A DNA stretch of 64,000 nucleotides from Zelopaecilomyces penicillatus (lineage: Eukaryota > Ascomycota > Sordariomycetes > Hypocreales > Pseudodiploosporaceae): assembly GCA_005765155.1 (NCBI GenBank), contig VCCP01000002.1, forward strand, positions 1,178,001-1,242,000, given 5' to 3'. Positions within the stretch are counted from its first letter, which is position 1. The number at the start of each line of letters is the position of its first letter. The position numbers and the translations under genes were made by a program. The notes under the pieces were generated by a model. It saw nothing but the letters and a program-made list of their open reading frames with translations, was not told the DNA's origin and did no database searches. Positions 20,691 through 32,142 of this stretch are shown piece by piece.

Positions 20691-23600
20691 ATGTCTCCAT
20701 TCCTCTCCCCCAAAGTCTCTGATACCATCGAGCAGCAGCTCGCGCAGTTCGCATCGGAGAGGACCATAAAGCCTCAATGGATGACCCGACCGCAAAACAT
20801 GCAACGTGCCATTTCCTTGGGATCCTGGTTCAAAAGCATATTTCCAAGCCAGAGACACGAACGTGGCTGGACACTCAGAGAACGAGGATTCCACGAACAA
20901 CTGGCAACTGAGGAGCAGAATACTGTACAACGACAGAAATACAAGAAGACCGAGAGTTATTATAGCGCCGGCTGTGAATCAGCAGATTCGAACCAACTCA
21001 GAAGATGGAACACGGCCAAGGATCTCCCTGAGGATCTATTTCGTCTTGAGAAAACCAGACAACATGCCATATCTACAAGAACTGAAGAAATTGGCCCACA
21101 AGGTAGGGCTCAGGATGATGAGCCAGAGATTGTAGCTCCAGTCACTGAGCTTGGTGGGATTCTCAAGGGGGTCAGCAATGGTACTACCAAGCCGTCTGGA
21201 AACAATACTTCCTGCGATCGGGCTGAATTCACATCAAAATTTGTAAATAGCCAAGAGCTTTTTGAGTTGCATCAATATGAAGCAAAACGAGAAGCTCGGC
21301 GCCAAAGGCGACGGCTCAAGGCCAGCGGGGATTATCTGGGTGTCCAGGGAGCCAATCCTCAAACAGGCCAGCCCGATATTATAACCCCTACCGACAGCAG
21401 TGAGATCAGCCCAGAAGTGCGGGATGCTCAATTCAATATCGATACTCTACAACAAGAGTCGCGAAGTGCGGAAAGTGCCCTTGACAAAGAACGGAGTCGC
21501 GGAGACAAAACAGCGCAACTAATTTCACCAGACCGCAGGAAAGGGAAACTATGCCGTAGGAAGGGCAAAAAGAAAGATGTAGCTGAAAACAATTCGCGCT
21601 TCGATTGGAAAAGGCACAAGAAGCAATGGTCATCAGCACAAGAGCCTGAGTTGAGTCCTATATGCCAATCATTGCGAAGCACGACTCCCATCTCCCGTAG
21701 GCAACCCCAAAGCATATATATGTTGTCTATCGCTGATGATTCTGTCACAGGGAAACAATCCCATGTCCCAGTGGGTAACCAAACTAAACTTTTCAAAGGT
21801 GGTAGACCTTCTGAGCTCAGTCCTGCGAGAACGCCGGAGCATCTCGCAAGACCACCATCTGAGGAGACTATAGCTTCAGTTGGGTCATCCGAAACCGTCT
21901 TTCGAACGCCACATCGACGAAGTGTTGCGAGGCACACGCTTACATCATGGGAGATATTAAAAAATGGCCTGTCCATCAACGCATCCCACGCGCCAAGTGA
22001 TCCGTCAAGTTATGCGACTGCGAATGAGGCCGAATCATCTCAGATGACTCCAAATGCGCATTCACACCTGGTCCACATGAATGACACTGGCAAAGATCTT
22101 GTCCAACCCAACTTTATCAAGGTCGAGCCTCACGAGGAAGGTTCTTTTTTAGACCAGCAGCCTACGGCAAAGGCCGACCCAAAGGACGGAGTGGAAAGCA
22201 TCAAGTCCTTGGACGGAGAAGCGACAGCATGTTGCCGTTGGTCACATCAGCCAACAGCCAAAGACAACATCGTGCTCCTGCCGAAGAAAAACGACATCAA
22301 CCCCTTATCTTCCAAGATGTTATGTTCTTTCAGCAAAAACGTCGCGCAAGATTCAGGAGTCTGTCAAATGAGCGCAAGCATGATCGCGGCCTCGCACAAA
22401 AGGGTTACTCAAAACCCTACCCCAAGCCTGTCGTTCGACCGAGGTCTGTTTCGCAAGTTCAAACCTCATTTGACTTCTCTCAGAGGCATGAAAGGGAAAA
22501 AGGACATTATTTCAACACGCCAAGAACCGAAAAGTCAAGCTTATTTTCGTCAATCGGGACAAAAGGTACCAGAGATGCCCCGAACCCTAACCGCTCGAAT
22601 GCCTGGGAACGACCGCTTGCTTCAAGCCTCGCTGACAGGAATACGAACACTAACTCGCCCGTCGACCAAATTGACAGGCGCCACAGTACAGAACGACATG
22701 GCGCAACTACGGAAGCAAATTGCGATTCTGGATGGCTTGGAATTTCTTCCAAAGTCGTGGAACCAACACCAGACAAGTGGCGAATGGACAGAAACCACCA
22801 TACAAGAAATCATAAACAAAGGAGATGTCAAGGAGGAGTCTGTATGCATACCCATCATCACCACTATTGGCTGCGATCAGCGAGAGATCGCGTTGAATCC
22901 GGATCACGCGTTCAAAGAAGAAACCGGGGGCAATCTGGCACAAAGAAAGCGTCCGCCGAGGCGGACACTATACAATGTGCCAGTAGAAAACAAATCAAGG
23001 AACAGCTGGGAGATCTACCAAGCCAGGACGCTACAGAGTATTTCGCAGAACTTGGAAGAAAGAAGCATACTAACCGCTACTACGCACACACGACAACAAC
23101 CGGCGGAAATACTCATGAATTATTCCGATCAAGAAGCTATAGAGTTGGCGATAACAGACAGCCAGCGCAACACACTACGCAGGTCAACATATATATGTCG
23201 CGGGAAACCGACAGGCAGCAGTGCAAGCATCCAAATACGGAGTCTAGATGTGGAAGATATCGCCATAGAGGATCAGATAGCGGCCAGTTGGCAGAGCTCG
23301 CAATCCATGGAGAAAAGACAAGTAATCCAAAGGCAGCGAATACCCCAAAAGCGAGCAGAAAATGCGAGGGAGACAAAGCGCGGGACAGGCGAGATGTGTC
23401 TAGACTGTGCGGATCGGGACCTGAAGTTATTGGCACGTTATCCAGGAAGCTATCCAGCCCATCTCGACGTCAAAGACGCCACCGAAAATCGTTTCGATAG
23501 CCCTGAAGCTGAAAAATGGTCTTTGATGATGCACAAAAAGAAGTGTTGCGGGATGGTGTCAAATCAAATCGAGGGTAGAGGGATGTGGGATACAGTTAAG

Positions 23601-23792
23601 GAACTGCCTTTCCTTGTTTTCATCCACGGCACTGTCATGCTCTCTTTATACTGGAGGATTGCTGGCCCTGTGTTTCATTATCGCTCGAAGTATTGGAAGA
23701 TGTACGGAAGAGATGGAGCTACTTTGCAGCACATAGCTACCTTTAGTCTTGCGATACCAGGGGCTCTCTTCGGATTTACAGCCCTCGTCTAG
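20691..23792 (+). CDS. Uncharacterised large protein with C-terminal membrane segments
   Basis: One open frame of 1033 codons from ATG 20691. I do not recognise it. Most of the protein is charged, Gln/Ser/Arg-rich and probably disordered, with basic clusters (REARRQRRRLK, RKGKLCRRKGKKKD). The last ~150 residues look more ordered: MCLDCADRDLKLLARYPGS, a CC pair in HKKKCCGM, then two hydrophobic stretches (ELPFLVFIHGTVMLSLYWRI and HIATFSLAIPGALFGFTALV) at the very C-terminus, suggesting a tail-anchored membrane protein. A second frame stays open for 424 codons inside it (22229-23500), so a frame-switching intron cannot be excluded. Same strand as nur1 and leu1, with its own ~600-bp upstream spacer. 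Confidence 0.6.
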   Translation: MSPFLSPKVSDTIEQQLAQFASERTIKPQWMTRPQNMQRAISLGSWFKSIFPSQRHERGWTLRERGFHEQLATEEQNTVQRQKYKKTESYYSAGCESADSNQLRRWNTAKDLPEDLFRLEKTRQHAISTRTEEIGPQGRAQDDEPEIVAPVTELGGILKGVSNGTTKPSGNNTSCDRAEFTSKFVNSQELFELHQYEAKREARRQRRRLKASGDYLGVQGANPQTGQPDIITPTDSSEISPEVRDAQFNIDTLQQESRSAESALDKERSRGDKTAQLISPDRRKGKLCRRKGKKKDVAENNSRFDWKRHKKQWSSAQEPELSPICQSLRSTTPISRRQPQSIYMLSIADDSVTGKQSHVPVGNQTKLFKGGRPSELSPARTPEHLARPPSEETIASVGSSETVFRTPHRRSVARHTLTSWEILKNGLSINASHAPSDPSSYATANEAESSQMTPNAHSHLVHMNDTGKDLVQPNFIKVEPHEEGSFLDQQPTAKADPKDGVESIKSLDGEATACCRWSHQPTAKDNIVLLPKKNDINPLSSKMLCSFSKNVAQDSGVCQMSASMIAASHKRVTQNPTPSLSFDRGLFRKFKPHLTSLRGMKGKKDIISTRQEPKSQAYFRQSGQKVPEMPRTLTARMPGNDRLLQASLTGIRTLTRPSTKLTGATVQNDMAQLRKQIAILDGLEFLPKSWNQHQTSGEWTETTIQEIINKGDVKEESVCIPIITTIGCDQREIALNPDHAFKEETGGNLAQRKRPPRRTLYNVPVENKSRNSWEIYQARTLQSISQNLEERSILTATTHTRQQPAEILMNYSDQEAIELAITDSQRNTLRRSTYICRGKPTGSSASIQIRSLDVEDIAIEDQIAASWQSSQSMEKRQVIQRQRIPQKRAENARETKRGTGEMCLDCADRDLKLLARYPGSYPAHLDVKDATENRFDSPEAEKWSLMMHKKKCCGMVSNQIEGRGMWDTVKELPFLVFIHGTVMLSLYWRIAGPVFHYRSKYWKMYGRDGATLQHIATFSLAIPGALFGFTALV

Positions 23793-25104
23793 GCGGCGAG
23801 GCTGGCGGCCGTTGTTGCGGCTTGTCTCGGAGAGATACTTGGCTTTGTTGGAAGCAGAATGCTCTTTGTATTGAGAGGTTGACTGCAGTAGCACGTATGT
23901 TGCAGCGGTGAAGGGAACAGGTGGAACAGTCCATTGGTAAAAGTACCATTATCATAAGCTTATTAAGTATTGATCTATGATATGACGAGTCTGTCAAGAA
24001 GACCAGAGAAAAGCTGCCAAGACTTGAGACTGCAGCTCAATGTTCTTATTGCAGCTTTGTAGGTTGTAACTTGTAATCTTGTAGGGCACCAAAGAAGCTG
24101 GAGGTGGGGTTGGCCAAGAGGCGGTTGTGGCAACTCTGCAAGGATCTGCCGAGGTCTGGATCCAGGCTTGACACTCGGCGCCACCTGTGCTCAAGGCACT
24201 GATCAACTACGTATATGGAATTGGATAATAATCATCAATCAGACACAGACTTGACAGACAAGAACTGACAGCTGTCGTGGGACACCCAATGATGGAAATG
24301 GCGCACTGCGGAGAGCCCCATCCATGAGAGGACAGGAGAGGAGAGACAGAGAAGAGCAAGGAAAAGAAGGGAACCGGACCCAAGGCTCGAGCCGACCAAT
24401 GGTTAGCAATGACGCGAATGATGCAGTTGTACCGGACATTGATGCAGCATCTTACAGATTACAAGACACCAAGTATGCGCATTGGTTGAAGGATTGGTGA
24501 TCCGCGTAAGAGCGCATCAAGCCGGCCAGAGTGGAACAGGATCGGTCATCTGATTGGCCGGTTTGCCCTGTGTGGTGCCCCTCCGCCCCGCCCTTCGCCC
24601 CCGTAATTAGGTAACCAGGTAGAGGTGGTGGGCCAATTGCGGAACGTCATTTAGCAATCTGTCAGCCCCAAGTTCAGAAAACAGGGTTCTCTTTGCCCCG
24701 CGCTTTGTGGTCTGGGTGGGCTTTCTTTCTCAGCCTTTTTTTTATAGCAGAAGCCGGTCCGGAGAGGGTAGGCGGCCGCTCCGATGATCGGACCGGGTTG
24801 GGATCGGAATCTTGAGGCTATCGGGGAGAGCTCTTCTAATAAAGCCAGTCTCCATCTCCCCTTGGACCCAAGCTTCTCTTGTTCTTCCTTCCTCTTCCGT
24901 TTTATCTACCTCTTCGTTTTTACCTGGCTACTCTCCCATACCCTTTTCCCCGCCAGCCGTCTCGTATAACACATACACACACTCCTCTTTTGTTGTTTGT
25001 GCGACGTTGGGACCCTTCTTTTAGAAAGTGCTTTATTTTTTTCTAATTATCCCCGGACTCTCGGTAGCTATTCAGCTACAGTTTTACATTTCACACACTA
25101 CACA
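23793..25104. other. leu1 upstream region
   Basis: Contains the 3' UTR of the preceding gene and the leu1 promoter. CCGG-containing near-palindromes such as CCGGTCCGG (near 24755) and CCGATGATCGG (near 24781) resemble, with wrong spacing, the CCG-N4-CGG site of Leu3/LeuB regulators. An ATG at 24784 opens a 61-codon upstream frame ending at 24969; whether it is transcribed is unknown. Confidence 0.4.
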
Positions 25105-27707
25105 ATGCCTGCACCCGTGGGGAACCCGCAGACTCTCTACGACAAGGTGCTGTCGAAGCACATTGTCGACGAGAAGCTCGATGGCACAATTCTTTTATAC
25201 ATCGGTTCGTTATACTTCCATGGCGCGAATCCTTGCGCCGTAACCCCTCTTCATCCTCTGGTTGGCGGGGACTAACATAATGAGGGGCATAGACCGACAT
25301 CTGGTCCACGAAGTGACATCACCGGTACGTCTGCACTTTGAAGATGCAACTCCCGCTGCTTTAACAACCCGAAATGGAATGGGCATCCGATGCTGACTTG
25401 TTGTGTTTTATAGCAAGCCTTTGAAGGCCTGAAGAATGCCGGCCGAAAAGTCCGCAGACCTGACTGCACTCTGGCAACCACAGATCATGTAAGTGCTTAT
25501 ACCACATCTTCTCTCTTCGTTTTTCTCCTTTTTTTGGCTTTACATCAAAATGGTATGCTGATTATATGTCTACACTGTAGAATGTCCCGACCTCGTCCCG
25601 CAAGAACATGAAGGATATTGCCACCTTCATCGAAGAAGAAGACTCCCGCACACAATGCGTCACACTAGAAGAGAACGTCAAGGACTTTGGCCTGACGTAT
25701 TTTGGTCTTGGCGACAAGCGTCAGGGCATTGTACATGTCATTGGGCCTGAGCAAGGCTTCACTCTTCCAGGTACAACCGTGGTCTGCGGTGACAGCCATA
25801 CCTCTACACATGGTGCTTTCGGAGCGCTGGCCTTTGGTATTGGTACCAGCGAGGTCGAGCACGTCATGGCTACTCAATGTCTCATCACCAAGCGTAGCAA
25901 GAACATGAGGATACAGGTTGATGGAGAGTTGGCCCCTGGTGTCAGCTCCAAGGACGTTGTCCTCCATGCCATTGGCAAGATTGGCACTGCCGGAGGCACT
26001 GGAGCTGTCATTGAGTTTTGCGGCTCTGTCATCCGGGGTCTCAGTGTTGAGGCCCGCATGTCCATCTGCAATATGTCCATCGAGGGTGGTGCTCGTGCTG
26101 GCATGGTTGCTCCTGACGAAATCACCTTTGAATACCTCAAAGGCCGCCCCCTGGCGCCCAAGTATGAATCCGACGAGTGGAACAGGGCAGTGGCGTACTG
26201 GAAGTCTTTACAATCTGACGCTGATGCCAAGTACGACATTGATGTGTTCATTGATGGCAAAGATATCATCCCTACTGTAACATGGGGAACCAGCCCAGAG
26301 GATGTCATTCCCATCACTGGCAAAGTCCCAGACCCTGAGACTTTTGCCACTGACGCGAAGAAGGCAGCTGGCCGCAGGATGATTGAGTATATGGGTCTCG
26401 TCCCCGGAACTCCAATGGAGGACATTTTGGTGGACAAGGTCTTCATAGGATCATGCACCAACTCAAGAATCGAGGACATGAGAGCTGCTGCCAGCGTTGT
26501 CAAAGGAAAGAAGATTGCTGCCAACATCAAGCGCGCCTTGGTGGTTCCTGGATCTGGCCTCGTTAAGAAGCAAGCTGAGGAGGAGGGTATTGATCAGATC
26601 TTCGTTGATGCTGGTTTCGAGTGGAGAGAGGCTGGCTGCAGCATGTGCCTTGGCATGAACCCCGATATCTTGTCGCCTCAAGAGCGCTGTGCCAGCACGT
26701 CTAACCGTAACTTCGAAGGCCGTCAAGGAGCCGGAGGCCGTACGCATCTTATGTCTCCTGTTATGGCTGCTGCGGCGGCCATTGTGGGTAAGCTTGCTGA
26801 TGTCCGCAAGTTGTCAGAGTATACTGCTAGCCCGCATATCGAGGCTAGCATTACGCCTGAAACCTCAGCAAAGCCCCATGTGGATGAGAGTGTAGATGAG
26901 CCTGAGCAACGCGAGGCCATCGCCGACCAGCCTCTGGATACGCAGCCTCACACCAATACCTCGGTATCAACCACCGGTAGCTCTGCGGGTATGCCCAAGT
27001 TCCTCAACTTGAAGGGAATTACTGCGCCCATGGAATTGTCAAATATCGACACCGATGCTATCATCCCCAAACAGTTTCTGAAAACTATCAAGCGCACAGG
27101 ATTGGGCACAGCGCTCTTCCATGCCCTGCGTTTCAACCCCGATGGATCCGAGAACCCCGACTTTGTGCTCAACAAGGAGCCTTACCGAAACGCCAAGATT
27201 CTGGTGTGCACAGGTCCCAACTTTGGATGCGGCAGCTCTCGAGAGCACGCCCCCTGGGCACTCCTCGATTTTGGTATCAAGTGTGTCATTGCGCCCTCAT
27301 TCGCCGACATCTTCAACAACAACGTCTTCAAGAACGGCATGCTGCCCATCACCATCACCAACAAAACCGACATTGAAGCCATTGCGTCCGAGGCCAAAGC
27401 CGGCAACGAGGTCGAAATCGACCTGCCCAACCAGCTGATCAAGAAGGCAAACGGCGATGTCATCTGCAGCTTCGATGTGGAGGAGTTTCGAAAACACTGC
27501 CTGGTCAACGGCCTGGACGACATTGGGCTGACGATGCAGCTCGAAGACAAGATTGCCGAGTTTGAGAAGAAAATGACCCTCGAGACCCCATGGCTGGATG
27601 GTACTGCGTATCTGAGACGTGGCAAGGATGGCCGGTTGGCTGCCAAGGCGGTCCCCGTGCCCAAAACAAATCGCGGAGAAGAAAAGAAAGAGCCCTTGGA
27701 CTGGTGA
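25105..27707 (+). CDS. leu1: 3-isopropylmalate dehydratase (isopropylmalate isomerase)
   Basis: Four exons, 25105-25204, 25293-25324, 25414-25488 and 25581-27707, encode 777 residues (yeast Leu1 is 779). Introns of 88-92 bp have clear branch sites (CTAAC, CTGAC). The enzyme converts 2-isopropylmalate to 3-isopropylmalate, the second step of leucine synthesis. It is the fungal fusion of bacterial LeuC and LeuD: the LeuC part carries the 4Fe-4S ligands Cys361 (IGSCTNSRIED), Cys422 and Cys425 (GCSMCLGMNPD). A ~65-residue Thr/Pro/Glu-rich linker leads to the LeuD part from about residue 540 (FLNLKGITAPMELSNIDTDA, NFGCGSSREHAPWALLDFG). Regulation by a Leu3-like activator is likely from family but no exact site was found. 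Confidence 0.97.
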
Positions 27708-28854
27708 TGATTTTTGTTGTTGTTAGTGCTATGGAAAAGCAAAGGGAGTCCGTTTTTTTCTTGGTTTTGGTTTAGTGTAGCTGCTGCTACTGCTACTATT
27801 TTGTTTGGAACCCTGGTTTTTTTGGGTTACAAAAACTCTCATGATCCATCCATTAGCGCGGATGGGATCATTCATCATATTGGCTTGTGCTTTTTTCTTT
27901 TTTTCTTTCTTATTTTAAGGTCATTTAGGTAGATTTCAGATATTCATTAATGATGAAAAAAGAATCATGACGATCATTACAGACTCCAAAATGGTCACAA
28001 ACGAAAAAATATATGTTGTCAAGAATCGTCATTTTCTGTTTCAGTTCCATCTACGCAGTAGTTTTACCCAACTCATAGCCTGCTGCAATCATCACTTGTA
28101 TGAAGAGAAGAAAATAGATTAAATCCCTAAGAGCACATGAAAACCAACATCCGGTGCCTAGAGTAAACCATGTCAACAGCTCTGATAGAAACTTTGAAAG
28201 TATTATGTTGTGTAGCATTCACGTTCCGATGATGGCGCCTCGTGGCGCTGAGTCTTAGACTTGATGAGTTATGTAAACACTCAGGGTCTTACTTCGGTGC
28301 CGGCCATCGGCAATAGCATCGAGACCCGAGAGGATAACGCCGTCTATTTTTTGCTCTTGTGCCTGTTTGCCCTTAATTTGGCCTGTATTATTTTCGGGGA
28401 TACTTTACATAGCAGACATAGTGATAGGGTGTTCCCCCCCTTTCATTATGTCTTATCTGGGTTGTGGGTGCAAATGATGTATGCCCGTGGCCAGAGCAGA
28501 AGCCATCACGCGACAACTCAGCTGTTGGTGGCGCGGGCGCTATGGAAGATGTGTGCGGGCTGAGCTGGGCACCAGCTTAGTTATCGAGACTAATGGATTC
28601 AGAGCTCGTGCAATTCAGGGGGTGTTTGTTTTGAATTATTAGACAAGTCTTGACCTATATAATGCTCTGGAACCGACAGCTTTCGGGGTTGGAATAGTTG
28701 ATACAATCGCAACGAACCCAAGTTGGAGATACAGTCATACTTTGGAACCAACTGAAAGCCAGAACTCGTAAACCAACAGCAATTTACTTCGTTTCATATT
28801 CCAACTGTTCCGTTCAACCATCATCGTCAAAACACCAGAAGAACATTGCCCATC
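27708..28854. other. Intergenic region leu1 to the BSP-type peptidase gene
   Basis: T-rich 3' UTR of leu1, then AT-rich spacer. A ~99-codon frame from ATG 28264 has one hydrophobic stretch but no family signature. A TATA-like box lies at 28656-28662. Confidence 0.4.
28656..28662 (+). promoter_or_regulatory. TATA-like box of the BSP-type peptidase gene
   Basis: TATATAA, 193 bp upstream of the ATG at 28855. Spacing leaves room for a 5' UTR of about 150 nt. Confidence 0.45.
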
Positions 28855-29535
28855 ATGATCGTCCCAACCACAACCGACACCGCCGCCGCCGCCCTCCCTC
28901 TCCCCGCCCTGGCCCTGCAAGTCCGCGACCTCAACCATCCCGGCTCCAAACGCTTCCTCGGCGCCGTCAACACCTCGGAGAGCGCCGCGCTCGCCCACAA
29001 AAACATCAGCCGGTTGCTCTACCCCAGCGCCAGCGCAACGCCGCCGCCCACCCGCGCCGTGACCTTTGTGCTCCGCGACATGCCCGGTGTTGCCTACACC
29101 GTGGGCGTCGGCTCCGGCGGCACCGACAAGGAGATCCACGTCGCGCTGCCCTTTGTCGCAGGCATCGCTGCGGGCCGCCTGGCCGCTGAGCTCGACGGCG
29201 TCATCACCCATGAGATGGTCCACTGCTTTCAGCATAATGCCCGTGGCTCGGCGCCAGGAGGGCTCGTTGAGGGTGTTGCCGACTGGGTCCGGCTCAGCTG
29301 TGGGCTGGCGCCGCCGCACTGGAAGAAGGAGATTCGCACCCGCTGGGACGATGGGTATCAGCACACGGCCTACTTTCTCGACTTTCTTGAGCGCAAGTAC
29401 GGCGCTGGTACTGTGAGGCGGGTCAATGAGGCGCTGAGGGTCAACAAGTATGATGAGAAGACATTTTGGAACGGCCTGTTTCGCACCGATGTCAACAGGC
29501 TCTACAAGGAGTACACCAACACTCTCCCGAAATAG
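28855..29535 (+). CDS. Plant basic secretory protein (BSP) family metallopeptidase-like protein
   Basis: Single exon, 226 residues from the ATG at 28855. The frame opens nine bases earlier at a TTG, which is not taken as start. The zinc-binding HExxH motif is HEMVHCFQHN (His119-His123), followed by APGGLVEGVADWVRL and the tail FLERKYG...KTFWNGLFRTDVNRLYKEY, all typical of the BSP family (PF04450). Family members are small putative zinc peptidases first named from plants and common in fungi; substrates are unknown. Unlike many relatives no signal peptide is seen: the start MIVPTTTDTAAAALPLPA is not a convincing secretion signal, so it may act inside the cell. The gene is GC3-rich, unlike its AT-rich flanks. 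Confidence 0.85.
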   Translation: MIVPTTTDTAAAALPLPALALQVRDLNHPGSKRFLGAVNTSESAALAHKNISRLLYPSASATPPPTRAVTFVLRDMPGVAYTVGVGSGGTDKEIHVALPFVAGIAAGRLAAELDGVITHEMVHCFQHNARGSAPGGLVEGVADWVRLSCGLAPPHWKKEIRTRWDDGYQHTAYFLDFLERKYGAGTVRRVNEALRVNKYDEKTFWNGLFRTDVNRLYKEYTNTLPK

Positions 29536-29936
29536 TTTGAACCTAATGCTTTATCTCAACTTGATGAATCTTACTGTATATACGATCAGAGAAGGAACAG
29601 ACCCGACGGACTTGGAGGAGAGTTCAGCTCTTCTGTGACGCACTAGATAGATAGACACACATGTACATACACGTGTCAGAACCGTACATAGTTGTACATA
29701 GATTGAATAGTATATATTTTAGACAAGAGGTTTTCGTGCTTCAATGACACTGCTGTTGCTGTAAGTGAGAGAATAGCCATTAATATGGCTCCTCGATAAT
29801 TCAATTCAATCGCACTCCCTTTCATGCCGAACGCCAATCCATGTATCCCAAAGGAGACAAGCCAAAAGTGAAGAAACTAACAATAAAGGGGAAGAAATAA
29901 AAGGAAACAGTAAATCAATCATCTGAATCTCTGGAA
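29536..29936. other. Convergent 3' intergenic region
   Basis: Between two convergent stop codons; AT-rich with ATGTACATAC-type motifs, presumably 3' UTRs. No gene. Confidence 0.5.
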
Positions 29937-31127
29937 TTATGCATGGATGTGACCGTCACTTTCACTGATCACGCTACCAACTTCGGACCAGCTGGCTGGC
30001 GTAGCCATGCCCTCACTCTCACTCATCACGTCGTAGTTTCTACCTACCTCACCGTCTCTAGATGAAACTGCATCGTCTGCACCGTCCCCACCAGACCCAA
30101 TGATGGACATTGAATCTGTGGGCGTGAGCTGACCGTCGCTGAGGATGTCTGGTTCCGAGACCGGGGCAACCGGGGTCACTGGGAGAGGAGAGTAGAAAGA
30201 ATGGCTTGAGTCCTGAGCCCACGCCTGGATAGAGGCATATGCTTCTTGCCGATCGTCTTGGCCTGCAGACATGAACTCGTCTGGCCCCAGTTCACGTTCC
30301 AAAGTGGCGGGCGACTCCGGCACAGAGCTTGAGGGGAAGTGCGCAAGGCCAGCTACGGCCAGGTCGACCAGTGCTGGGGAGGAGGGCTCGGAGGGCTCAA
30401 GGGTGGCTGTATAGTTGTCCTCTGCTTCCCGTGTGGTGGCGCTGTAGATGTCAGACATGGCCTCCACTGGGCCCGGTGCTATAAGACTGGCTTCCATCTG
30501 CTCGGCTTCATCATGCTCGATATGATGCTCATCAGCGAAGGGGTTTGCATATAGCGAGGTAGTGAAGCCGCGAGCTGCCTCACCACGACGTCGGAGCCCG
30601 TCCTGGGTGGCACCCATGGAATTGCCCGAGCTAAAGACGTAGGCGCCCTGTTCAGCCGTGTCATCTTGCTGCAGGAAATCATCAAAGGAAGACCCGCGAG
30701 AGGCTTGCTCGAGGGCCTTGGGCCGGTTGGGAATATCAACAGCCGATGAGTTGCTGGCAAGCGTGCTCTCCGCCTCCTCCTCCCCGGGCTGGCGACCCAA
30801 CTTCTCCATACGCAGAGAATTCCAGTACAGCAACTCTTCTCGCTGCCGACGGCGTGTCTCCTCGTCGGCATCCACGCCAGGCACAGTGCCGTCCCCACGC
30901 TGCGACATTAGGAAGCCGTCGGCATCTTCTGGCCGGTTGAAACGGGGCGACTGAGATGGTGGATTGATGCCGTCACCGACTGAGTACAAGGCTATGGCAA
31001 TCCGTCGGCGGACGTCGTCGGCGTATCTGCGCAGCTCGGGAGACTCGTACATGGCCATCAGCGTAGCGACGGCCACTGACACTGCTACAACGGCGCCCGA
31101 GGCGAGCACCACATGGTTGACGGGCAT
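29937..31127 (-). CDS. Membrane-anchored acidic hypothetical protein
   Basis: One exon, 396 residues from the ATG at 31127; the frame is open farther upstream but without a better ATG. Not assigned to a known family. The N-terminus MPVNHVVLASGAVVAVSVAV continues as ATLMAMYESPELRRYADDVR and gives one membrane anchor followed by a charged amphipathic stretch. The remaining ~340 residues are acidic and Ser/Pro/Glu/Asp-rich, probably disordered, with a helical RRRQREELLYWNSLRMEKLG segment. Topology suggests a short luminal end and a long cytosolic tail. Long open frame and even codon use support a real gene. Confidence 0.65.
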   Translation of the reverse strand: MPVNHVVLASGAVVAVSVAVATLMAMYESPELRRYADDVRRRIAIALYSVGDGINPPSQSPRFNRPEDADGFLMSQRGDGTVPGVDADEETRRRQREELLYWNSLRMEKLGRQPGEEEAESTLASNSSAVDIPNRPKALEQASRGSSFDDFLQQDDTAEQGAYVFSSGNSMGATQDGLRRRGEAARGFTTSLYANPFADEHHIEHDEAEQMEASLIAPGPVEAMSDIYSATTREAEDNYTATLEPSEPSSPALVDLAVAGLAHFPSSSVPESPATLERELGPDEFMSAGQDDRQEAYASIQAWAQDSSHSFYSPLPVTPVAPVSEPDILSDGQLTPTDSMSIIGSGGDGADDAVSSRDGEVGRNYDVMSESEGMATPASWSEVGSVISESDGHIHA

Positions 31128-32142
31128 TGTTGGTGTCTCTTCAGGTGGTGAAAAAGAGTAAGGTATCTGTATTCGAAGTGCAGCCAAAGAGTTGGAACTC
31201 GTACACACGATGGTGGGGTATGTAAGGATGTACAGAGTACTTTGTCGCTGTATGCATGCAATATAGAGATGTCACTGGAGGAGGGGTGGCGAGGAACGGC
31301 CAAGAGGAGAACCAAACCAAGAGCGGCCCAAATGACTTCGTTCAGGGTCAGAGGTGAGGATGATTAGGATAAGAGGACAAGCAAAGTGCCTGGATGAAAT
31401 AGAGAGATGAGTTAGAGGCTCTCACAGGCGGTCATATATTTGGGCCAGCGCTCGAGGGTTGAGCAGGGTGGTTTATGTGACGAAGCCACATGAGGCGGCA
31501 AATGAAGGATTGCGTGGACCTGGAGGATGACTTTGCCACTCTTGCTAGGGAGTCTGATCGGTCCTCAGGCAGATTTGCTAGGGTCTCCGCCCTGTTTAGC
31601 CTTCCAGAGGCGACGGTGCCGCCACAGTACAGGCACCTCTTACAGGCCACACCACTGTAATTACCTACAGGCAGACTACCTAACCCCGACATTCACGTAT
31701 TACTTACTGTACCTTCTACGTCTGCGAGTACGCGGCCTCCAGTGGGCGAACTCCATCAGGCACCAGCCATCACATGATGCATCCTAGGTAGATACAGTAT
31801 GTCATCAACCGTGCCGGTTCAAGTGAATTGCTGGAGGGTTTATGAATTCATTTGCATAAATTAAAGGTCCGTTCCTTCCTTGTACAATCAAAACAGTACG
31901 AGCATACCTTCTTGCACCCCTGCTGAGACAGATCTTACTATTGTCTGCCTTATGCTCTACAGCGACATTGAACTATACTCACTCGGCCTGTTTTACTGCG
32001 ATAACTTTGATCAAAGTGTGCCGCATGATTTATATTGACTTGATAAAGCCGAGGTACACATAGCCATGTGAAGGAAGATAAACTCGTTGCTGAGTTCAAA
32101 ATGTCATACTTCGGAGTACATTACCCCCATATCAGCAAAAGC
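31128..32142. other. Intergenic region, 3' of the terpene cyclase
   Basis: AT-rich spacer with a TCCTAGGTAGATAC motif near 31782-31795. No frame with recognisable features; in particular no prenyltransferase domain follows the cyclase. Confidence 0.5.

Noticed and set aside
20398..20769. 123-codon frame before the 1033-codon gene
   Set aside because: Overlaps the start of a much longer frame and shows no motif.
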